From Planctomycetia bacterium (GTDB lineage Bacteria > Planctomycetota > UBA11346), in contig SYDV01000096.1 of NCBI GenBank assembly GCA_005801395.1, positions 1 to 5,084 on the forward strand: a stretch of DNA of 5,084 nucleotides, given 5' to 3'. The stretch's first letter is position 1. The number at the start of each line of letters is the position of its first letter. Positions 1 to 5,084 of this stretch are shown in pieces. A program made the translations under genes and the position numbers. The notes beneath the pieces are model-generated. The model worked only from the letters and a program-made list of their open reading frames with translations. It did not search any database and was not told where the DNA came from.

Positions 1-1
1 G

Positions 2-1429
2 GTACAAATTGCGACTCCTGAAGATCAGGAAAGTCCGTCGACTGGTGACACGGTTGCGATCGCTAAATTAAAGACGGCTGATGAAGGCGCAAAAATTGCC
101 AACCCGCAAGTCACCATTACGACTGAGCCGACGATTAAAGGCCCATCACCGAAACCCGCGCCAGCAGCAGCGCCAGGTGATAAAGTGCGTTTCACTTGTT
201 CGTCGTGCGCGTTTAAGGCGCGTATTCCGGCCATGTATGCCGGCGAAAACATTCACTGTCCAAGTTGCAATGCGGTCCAATTAGTCTTACGAAGCGGACA
301 ATTAAGCCCTAACGCAACCGGTAATACGCAAATATTACAAGTGGTGCAAACGGCCGAAGCAGCGGGCTCGCCGGATGCGATTGCGACACCCACTCATACG
401 CCAAGTCGTGGAGTGCCGATCTTAAAAGATGACACGCCGCCACCAGCACCATCAGTCGTTGTCAAGCCAGCAGTGGCTAATCCAACAGTGGCTAAACCTG
501 CGGTCGCTAAACCAGTACCGCCAGCCTCAGCCGCTCCGGTAAAAGCCGCCGTTGCTATGCCAACCTTACCGCCGCCTGCTTTAACGGTTGCGCAACCAGC
601 AGGTACCGCTGCGAAAGAAACGTCGATTGATGATTTATTGAATTTCGAAGATCCAGCAAAAGAAGTCGTTGAAAACAAAGATGATTGTAAATTTGGTAAA
701 GTTGTGCGTCGCGGCAGTGATCGTTTAGCTGCAGTGAAAGCGAAGACGCCATTACCTGAGCCAACCAAACCGTCGGCCCCGAAACCGCTTACTGTTGATC
801 AGGGTAAAAAAGACGAAGTAAAAGTGGATGAAGTAAAAGTTGATGGAACGATGGATGAGGCAAAAGACGATAAACCCGAAGTGATCAGTAAGCCCAGCAA
901 GGGTACGGGAAAAGTAACGCGACCAACCCCTGTTCGCAGCGAAGCAAAAGCAATGGTGTCAGAGCCGACTCCGCAGCAAAAATCATCGAATACGTTAGTG
1001 ATCGTCATCGCCGTCGCTGGCTTGCTGATCGTGGCAGCGGTCGGTGGTGGATTAGGTTATTTAATGCTGGAAGGCCAAAAACAAACGGCGGCCTTGCACG
1101 TAAGCTTAGATGAAATGAGAGACAGTCTTGCGAGCGCGAATGCAAAACTGGAAGCCACCAATGAAAAATTAAACAAAGCGGAATTGGACGCGAAATTAGC
1201 CAAAGAAGCGGCCGAATTAGCGCAGAAAAAATCAGATGAAGAAGCTGTCGCGCGCAAAGCTGCCGAAGCCGCTACGGCGGAATTGGAAGCCAAGTTAAAA
1301 GCGGCTGAGGAAAAGGCGGCGGCAGATAAAGCCGCTGCGGAAGAAAAAGCCGCCGCCGATAAAGCTGCAGCGGTAAAAGCCGCGGCTGAAAAACCAGCGC
1401 CGGTAGAAGCGCCAAAAGTGACTCCATAA
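2..1429 (+). CDS. Zinc-ribbon, single-pass membrane, coiled-coil protein (5' end missing)
   Basis: The frame is open from the window edge to TAA at 1427-1429, giving 475 visible residues. The true start lies upstream. A GTG at 185 is in frame, but it sits directly before the zinc ribbon and the same reading continues unbroken to its left, so it is not taken as the start. Visible residues 66-89 form a zinc ribbon: C66-x2-C69, a 16-residue spacer, then C86-x2-C89, with a YAGE turn before the second pair. A long Pro/Ala/Val- then Lys/Asp-rich linker follows. Residues about 331-356 (TLVIVIAVAGLLIV onward) form one membrane helix. Residues about 366-465 are an Ala/Lys/Glu-rich predicted coiled coil, ending in a Pro-rich tail. 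Similar short zinc ribbons head many PVC-phylum proteins of unknown role. I infer a cytoplasmic ribbon and an exported coiled coil, but the orientation is not proven. The substrate and partners are unknown. A Pro/Ala linker before the ribbon suggests that another module may precede it. Confidence 0.85.
   Translation, partial: VQIATPEDQESPSTGDTVAIAKLKTADEGAKIANPQVTITTEPTIKGPSPKPAPAAAPGDKVRFTCSSCAFKARIPAMYAGENIHCPSCNAVQLVLRSGQLSPNATGNTQILQVVQTAEAAGSPDAIATPTHTPSRGVPILKDDTPPPAPSVVVKPAVANPTVAKPAVAKPVPPASAAPVKAAVAMPTLPPPALTVAQPAGTAAKETSIDDLLNFEDPAKEVVENKDDCKFGKVVRRGSDRLAAVKAKTPLPEPTKPSAPKPLTVDQGKKDEVKVDEVKVDGTMDEAKDDKPEVISKPSKGTGKVTRPTPVRSEAKAMVSEPTPQQKSSNTLVIVIAVAGLLIVAAVGGGLGYLMLEGQKQTAALHVSLDEMRDSLASANAKLEATNEKLNKAELDAKLAKEAAELAQKKSDEEAVARKAAEAATAELEAKLKAAEEKAAADKAAAEEKAAADKAAAVKAAAEKPAPVEAPKVTP
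464..508 (+). repeat. Three 15-base units encoding [K/N]-P-x-V-A
   Basis: Three consecutive in-frame pentads, KPAVA, NPTVA and KPAVA, are followed by a degenerate fourth, KPVPP (509-523). They lie at visible residues 155-169 of the zinc-ribbon protein. The codons differ between units (CCA/CCT, GTG/GTC), so the repeat is better preserved in protein than in DNA. It is probably an extended spacer between the ribbon and the membrane helix. Confidence 0.6.
812..841 (+). repeat. Two tandem 15-base units encoding DEVKV
   Basis: Two adjacent 15-base copies differ only at the third bases of their first and last codons (GAC/GAT, GTG/GTT). They encode DEVKV-DEVKV at visible residues 271-280 in the charged linker of the zinc-ribbon protein. 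The close DNA match suggests a fairly recent small duplication. The function is probably just linker length. Confidence 0.6.
1301..1393 (+). repeat. Three imperfect 10-11-codon coiled-coil repeats (AAEEKAAADK type)
   Basis: The units lie at 1301-1330 (AAEEKAAADK), 1331-1363 (the same with one extra Ala) and 1364-1393 (AAAVKAAAEK). Synonymous codons vary freely between units (GCG/GCC/GCT, AAG/AAA, GAG/GAA), so selection appears to keep the amino-acid pattern, not the DNA. They form the distal end of the predicted helical rod of the zinc-ribbon protein, just before its Pro-rich C-terminus. Confidence 0.6.
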
Positions 1430-1462
1430 GCGAACAGAGTAACTTCGGTGATTAAAGGGTAA

Positions 1463-1496
1463 AAAACACCTGCGAGTAATTACTCGCAGGTGTTTT
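1463..1496. terminator. Bidirectional intrinsic terminator between convergent genes
   Basis: This is a perfect inverted repeat with 17-base arms at 1463-1479 and 1480-1496. The core reads CACCTGCGAGTA/TACTCGCAGGTG, and the central bases would form a tight loop. The outer bases of the arms are AAAA on the left and TTTT on the right, and the A run on the left extends to 1461. A transcript from either strand therefore has a GC-rich stem ending in a U run: four U on plus, six on minus. It lies 33 bases after the zinc-ribbon gene's stop and 45 bases beyond the regulator's stop, which is where a shared terminator is expected. Confidence 0.9.
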
Positions 1497-1541
1497 GGTA
1501 TCAGGCATATTTAAATATAAGTGTTTTTCATTTCAGAGATC

Positions 1542-2303
1542 TTAATTAGCAGATGTAAATCGTTTGCGATATGCCAAAGGAGCTAATCCCGTTTGTCTGG
1601 TAAATATTCGAGTAAAATGGCTTTGATCGTAAAATCCGGTATCTAGGGCAACTGCGCCAACGGCTAATGACGTGCACTCTAATAAATAACGAGCCATTAG
1701 GACGCGAACTTTTTGTATGTAGGCACTGGGCGTAAGGTGGAGCAGCCGTTGAAATTCGCGTTGTAATTGACTGCATGATAAATTGGTGCGTTGTGCTAAA
1801 TCGCGGATGTTCTGTGGTTTGGCGTAATGTTTGGTGACGTAATTAAGTGCGGGAGCCAAACGTGCGTAGTCAGCATGTTGTGCCCCGTGGTGATGGGCAG
1901 GTCGTAAAACACCAGCTAAACCGACGATTTGCCGTTTTGACTCTTGTGCATTAGCATCAAAGAGCGGGATTTTGCTCGAACGGTACCACACGGGGACGCC
2001 ATCGGCGCCTGTAACTAGCCATAGACGATCAATAAGTGGCTGTCTACTTTGGAAAACTTGCTGATCTTCAGCAATATACTGCATCGCTAAAACGGGCGGA
2101 TGAAAGTCGCGATCATAACGACCAATCATATCTTCGGCTGCGCGGCAACCATGCAAACGCCACAACGCGGTATTGACGGCAATGAAGCGATGGTGGGTGT
2201 CTTTTACGAATAAAAAGGTGTCGGGCAAATGATCGAATAGCGAGAACGTTAAAGCAGCAGGAACCAGCGCGAGTACCGCCTGCGGATCGCAGGGGGGTAT
2301 CAT
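1542..2303 (-). CDS. PAS-domain AraC-family transcriptional regulator
   Basis: This is a cytoplasmic DNA-binding regulator, 253 residues from the ATG at 2303 to TAA at 1542-1544. Residues about 20-135 resemble a PAS sensor domain: FDHLPDTFLFVKD, then FIAVN, DFHPP, and an ending in a VGLAGVLRP strand. The ligand is unknown. Residues about 148-249 form an AraC/XylS-type domain with two helix-turn-helix units: the first contains IRDLAQRTNLSCSQLQREFQ and the second VGAVALDTGFYDQSHFTRIF, the typical family signature, ending LAPLAYRKRF. The frame extends upstream to ATG 2366 (274 aa) and GTG 2435 (297 aa). The extra residues are basic and low-complexity with no domain, and a good promoter lies inside the longest version, so GTG 2435 is unlikely. 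Neither ATG has a Shine-Dalgarno sequence. ATG 2366 remains possible as a leaderless start. The gene is divergent from the cytochrome-domain gene, its likely target, which is an inference from position only. Confidence 0.88.
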   Translation of the reverse strand: MIPPCDPQAVLALVPAALTFSLFDHLPDTFLFVKDTHHRFIAVNTALWRLHGCRAAEDMIGRYDRDFHPPVLAMQYIAEDQQVFQSRQPLIDRLWLVTGADGVPVWYRSSKIPLFDANAQESKRQIVGLAGVLRPAHHHGAQHADYARLAPALNYVTKHYAKPQNIRDLAQRTNLSCSQLQREFQRLLHLTPSAYIQKVRVLMARYLLECTSLAVGAVALDTGFYDQSHFTRIFTRQTGLAPLAYRKRFTSAN

Positions 2304-2371
2304 CGTTGGCAGGTGTTGTGGTGATGTATTTTTTTTGTGAGACTTCTGTGACCGACGGGTGCCCATGCGGC

Positions 2372-2383
2372 ATTTGTACAAAT
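2372..2383. promoter_or_regulatory. Candidate operator: 12-base perfect palindrome
   Basis: ATTTGTACAAAT is perfectly self-complementary and overlaps the -10 element of the predicted regulator promoter in the divergent region. A dimeric protein bound here could block that promoter. AraC proteins more often bind direct repeats, so the binder could be another factor, or the palindrome could be chance in AT-rich DNA. Confidence 0.3.
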
Positions 2384-2401
2384 AGATGCTGCGGTTGTCA
2401 A
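2373..2401 (-). promoter_or_regulatory. Sigma70-type promoter for the PAS-AraC regulator
   Basis: Read on the minus strand, TTGACA (2401-2396, a full match to the -35 consensus) is followed by a 17-base spacer and TACAAA (2378-2373, four of six matches to the -10 consensus). The seventh base after the -10 is the A at 2366, a suitable start point. Transcription from there would give either a leaderless message at ATG 2366 or a leader of about 63 bases before ATG 2303. That leader is A- and C-rich, with eight consecutive A, and has no Shine-Dalgarno sequence. Confidence 0.6.
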
Positions 2402-2419
2402 AGTCAGGAAAGCCGCGTC

Positions 2420-2428
2420 TGTTAGACT
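2420..2428 (+). promoter_or_regulatory. Weak candidate extended -10 for the cytochrome-domain gene
   Basis: TGTTAGACT is a TGn element followed by a hexamer with four of six matches to TATAAT. No good -35 lies at the normal distance: TTGTCA at 2395-2400 is 22 bases away. If used, transcription would start at about 2435-2437, at the ATG itself. No better promoter was seen for this gene, which may depend on an activator. Confidence 0.25.
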
Positions 2429-2436
2429 TGGTCACT

Positions 2437-5084
2437 ATGCGAAAATCTTTTTATCTGCTAGTCGTACTCTTGATGATGGTTTCTATGTTGAATGGAAAGG
2501 TAGTCGCAGCAGCACAGACAACGGAAATTATCGACTATAACCGTGATGTGCGTCCAATTTTGTCAGAAAACTGTTTTCATTGTCATGGACAGGATGCAGC
2601 GGAGCGCAAAGCCAAATTACGTCTGGATACACCAGCTGGTGCCTTTGCCAAACGTGATGATGGCGCGGCCATTGTCCCAGGAAATCCATCAGCGAGTACC
2701 CTGTTCGCGCGCATGACGACCACGGATCAAGATGATTTGATGCCGCCGCCAGACAGCCATCGTACGGTGACGCCTGCACAAATTGACGTAGTACGTCGTT
2801 GGATATTGGCTGGAGCACCGTACGCGAATCATTGGGCATTTATAGCGCCGCCAATGAATGCGCAGCAAGCACCCAGCGTGAAAAATTCCACTTGGTCGCG
2901 TACGAGTATTGATTCGTTTATTGAAATCGGATTGCGATCCCAACAATTAACTCCGTCACCCGATGTATCAGCAGAACAATGGCAACGTCGCGTACATTTA
3001 GATGTGTTAGGTTTGCCCGTATCGCCAAAGCAGCGGGATTTATTTTTACAGGAGGTCGCTAGTCGAGGTGAAGCAGCGTATAGTGCAGAAGTTGAGCGCC
3101 TTTTCACTTCACCTCGATATGGCGAACGCATGGCGCAAACGTGGATGGATGTCGCGCGCTACGCAGACAGCCATGGATTTAATAATGACAGTACGCGCAG
3201 CATGTGGCGCTGGCGTGATTGGGTTATTGAGGCATTTCAGGCCAATATGCCTTACGATCAATTCCTTACCAAACAATTAGCTGGCGATTTATTGCCTCAA
3301 GCTACGGATGATGACCGCATTGCCACCGGGTTTAATCGCAATCACGTCATTAATTCGGAAGGTGGTATTATCGACGAAGAATATCGCGTTGAATATGTCG
3401 CGGATCGCGTGCGGACATTGGGTATGGCGTTTATGGGACTCACGCTGGAATGTGCCCGTTGTCATGATCATAAATATGATCCAATCACGCAGCGCGAATA
3501 TTATCAGCTCTTCGCTTGTTTTAATAATGTCGATGAAGTTGGTGAAGATGGTCGCGTTGCGAATGCTCGTCCACTATGGCCATCGCCTACGCGACCACAG
3601 CGTTTGCAATTGTCAGCATTAGAAAAAGCTTTGGGTGAAGAATCGATTGCTATGGAGCGCAAATTAGCGAACGAAACGGAATGGAATTGGTCGGCGTTAA
3701 GTGATGTCTCGTCGACGGTAACGACTCCAGACCTAGCCGCAGTGGTGTTGGCAAAGCAAGACAAATCATTAATAAATGCCAAGTCACCGAAAGATATTAT
3801 TAAGACAGATTCATCGGTAATGTTGATTTCTGATGCAGTCATGGGCACGATAATAAACGCAGGGGCACAAGGTTTCGAATTGCCAGCGAAAAGTATTGAT
3901 TTGGTTAAAAGTTGGACATTTACCTCGTATCTGCGGTGGAATGGTGATGTCGGAACGGTATGGTCATCGATGAATTGGCGTACCTCTCCAGCAGCAGCCG
4001 GTTATGGGAGCGGAAATGAATTGCGTATTACGGCTGATGGGAAATTAGAATTTCGCCGCTCGCAGCGCTGGCCCGGTTATGCTATTCAAGTTTTAACTCA
4101 TCAAACATTAACGCCGGGACTTTGGCATCATGTCGCGGTGAGTTGGAATGGTTCGCCTAGTGCCGCTGGTGTACGTATGGTTATTGATGGACAGGAAAAA
4201 TCGTTGTCGGTGTTGCATGATGATATGCTCAATCAACCAGGTGGAACGGTCCGTATTGGCGCACGAACAGCGAATGAGGCGGAACCGCTTCGTGGTGAAA
4301 TAGCTGACGTGCGTTGGTACACAGATGCCATCGATGTTCGCACCTTAGCGAAAATAAGCGATGCGGCAGTGGTTCGTTTAATCAGTCATCAACTAGATCC
4401 ACGCCGTAAATCGTGGGCGCAAGCGCGAGTGTTGCGGGATAAAAGCGTAGAATTTTCTGCCCATGCGATGCGTTATCAGGCGTTAATCGCAGAGCAGGCA
4501 GCGTTGTATCGTGAAGTGCCAACTACAATGATTATGCAAGAAATGGCGGTCCCGCGCGTTACGCGAGTATTAATACGTGGCCAATATGATAATTTTGGCG
4601 TGGAGGTGACTCCTGACGTGCCTGCTGCTTTGGGTTTGCCGTGGCCGAGTTCGGTGCCACGTAATCGCTTGGGATTGGCTCAGTGGTTAACGGATCCTGC
4701 TCATCCGATGACCGCTCGTGTCGCCGTTAATCGTCTGTGGCAACAATTTTTTGGTACTGGTTTGGTGCAAACGCCGGAAGACTTTGGTTTGCAAGGGACA
4801 AATCCTTCGCATCCGGCTTTGCTTGATCATTTAGCGATGAATTTTATTAAAAGCGGTTGGGATATCCAGGCGATGCTGCGGTTAATGGTGTTGTCATCGA
4901 CCTATCGTCAGACAGCCATGGTTACCTCGAATATTATGCAACGCGATCCTCAGCGATTGTGGTTATCTGCGTATCCGCGTCGTCGTTTGGCGGCAGAAGT
5001 AATTCGTGACCAAGCCTTAGCATTAAGTGGATTGTTAACCAGTCGCATTGGCGGTCCGAGTGTTTTTCCATATCAGCCGGAAGA
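2437..5084 (+). CDS. Exported PSCyt1-DUF1549-LamG-DUF1553 protein (3' end missing)
   Basis: The frame is open from ATG 2437 to the window edge, giving 882 complete codons with the stop beyond. Residues 1-26 look like a signal peptide: MRK, a hydrophobic stretch at 5-18, and cleavage near A24-A25-A26. Residues about 30-130 form the PSCyt1 cytochrome c-like domain, with CFHCH at 46-50 for covalent haem and M102 in LMPPP as the likely distal ligand. DUF1549 spans about 155-365, including [35 protein letters not shown] and a second CxxCH (C339, C342, H343) in [13 protein letters not shown] LamG/concanavalin A-like beta domain covers about 480-635 ([33 protein letters not shown]). DUF1553 begins at about 740 ([33 protein letters not shown]) and is cut off. 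Full-length relatives are commonly about 1000 residues or more. Biochemical function is unestablished; periplasmic redox and glycan-related roles are inferences. ATG 2386 is in frame but would place 17 residues before the signal peptide. Confidence 0.93.
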   Translation, partial: MRKSFYLLVVLLMMVSMLNGKVVAAAQTTEIIDYNRDVRPILSENCFHCHGQDAAERKAKLRLDTPAGAFAKRDDGAAIVPGNPSASTLFARMTTTDQDDLMPPPDSHRTVTPAQIDVVRRWILAGAPYANHWAFIAPPMNAQQAPSVKNSTWSRTSIDSFIEIGLRSQQLTPSPDVSAEQWQRRVHLDVLGLPVSPKQRDLFLQEVASRGEAAYSAEVERLFTSPRYGERMAQTWMDVARYADSHGFNNDSTRSMWRWRDWVIEAFQANMPYDQFLTKQLAGDLLPQATDDDRIATGFNRNHVINSEGGIIDEEYRVEYVADRVRTLGMAFMGLTLECARCHDHKYDPITQREYYQLFACFNNVDEVGEDGRVANARPLWPSPTRPQRLQLSALEKALGEESIAMERKLANETEWNWSALSDVSSTVTTPDLAAVVLAKQDKSLINAKSPKDIIKTDSSVMLISDAVMGTIINAGAQGFELPAKSIDLVKSWTFTSYLRWNGDVGTVWSSMNWRTSPAAAGYGSGNELRITADGKLEFRRSQRWPGYAIQVLTHQTLTPGLWHHVAVSWNGSPSAAGVRMVIDGQEKSLSVLHDDMLNQPGGTVRIGARTANEAEPLRGEIADVRWYTDAIDVRTLAKISDAAVVRLISHQLDPRRKSWAQARVLRDKSVEFSAHAMRYQALIAEQAALYREVPTTMIMQEMAVPRVTRVLIRGQYDNFGVEVTPDVPAALGLPWPSSVPRNRLGLAQWLTDPAHPMTARVAVNRLWQQFFGTGLVQTPEDFGLQGTNPSHPALLDHLAMNFIKSGWDIQAMLRLMVLSSTYRQTAMVTSNIMQRDPQRLWLSAYPRRRLAAEVIRDQALALSGLLTSRIGGPSVFPYQPE

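Noticed and set aside
185..187. GTG as the start of the zinc-ribbon gene
   Set aside because: The same frame is open back to the window edge with a similar Pro/Ala/Thr-rich linker, and no ribosome binding site precedes the GTG. The gene most likely starts upstream.
394..768. A 124-codon minus-strand open frame opposite the zinc-ribbon gene
   Set aside because: It is Ala/Thr/Gly-rich, as expected for the reverse of an Ala/Pro/Val-rich coding strand, has no recognisable domain, and lies fully inside a well-supported gene.
1507..1518. Perfect AT-only palindrome ATATTTAAATAT near the regulator's 3' end
   Set aside because: It is short, made only of A and T, and lies in an AT-rich gap downstream of both genes. 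Chance is sufficient, and the real terminator is nearby.
2386..2388. Upstream ATG as the start of the cytochrome-domain gene
   Set aside because: It would add 17 residues before an otherwise typical signal peptide and has no Shine-Dalgarno sequence. ATG 2437 gives a normal signal peptide.
2433..2435. GTG start giving a 297-residue regulator
   Set aside because: It would leave a single base between the divergent start codons and place the best promoter inside the coding region. The added residues are basic and low-complexity without a domain.
3504..3848. A 114-codon minus-strand open frame opposite the cytochrome-domain gene
   Set aside because: It has no domain or start signal, and the plus frame is continuous with clear family motifs on both sides. 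It is a shadow frame.

Overview
The window holds parts or all of three protein-coding genes and looks like chromosomal DNA from a member of the PVC superphylum (Planctomycetota, Verrucomicrobiota or a relative). The main reason is the right-hand gene. It combines a planctomycete-type cytochrome c domain (PSCyt1) with DUF1549, a LamG-like domain and DUF1553, an arrangement that is greatly expanded in those phyla. The left-hand gene, a zinc ribbon followed by a long linker, one membrane helix and an Ala/Lys/Glu-rich coiled coil, also suits that group. A more precise placement is not possible from this sequence alone.

Layout. (1) Bases 2-1429, plus strand: the 3' part of a gene that begins before the window, encoding a membrane-anchored zinc-ribbon/coiled-coil protein of unknown function. 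(2) Bases 1430-1541: a short convergent intergenic gap containing a perfect 34-base inverted repeat that reads as a bidirectional intrinsic terminator. (3) Bases 1542-2303, minus strand (upstream alternative starts at 2366 and 2435): a PAS-AraC transcriptional regulator. (4) Bases 2304-2436: a divergent control region with a good sigma70-type promoter for the regulator, a perfect 12-base palindrome over its -10, and a weaker candidate extended -10 for the opposite gene. (5) Bases 2437-5084, plus strand: a large exported cytochrome-domain protein that runs off the right end with 882 complete codons visible.

The regulator and the cytochrome-domain gene are back to back, so the simplest reading is that the regulator controls its neighbour and perhaps itself in response to a signal sensed by the PAS domain. 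Related PSCyt1/DUF1549/DUF1553 genes are often followed by a DUF1501 gene and are often linked to polysaccharide or sulfated-glycan use. That partner would lie beyond the right edge and is not visible. The left-hand gene is convergent, insulated by the terminator, and probably functionally separate.

No RNA gene, insertion sequence, CRISPR array or attachment site was found. None of the visible starts has a convincing Shine-Dalgarno sequence, and for both divergent genes a candidate promoter places the transcription start at or next to a start codon. Leaderless translation is therefore a real possibility here.
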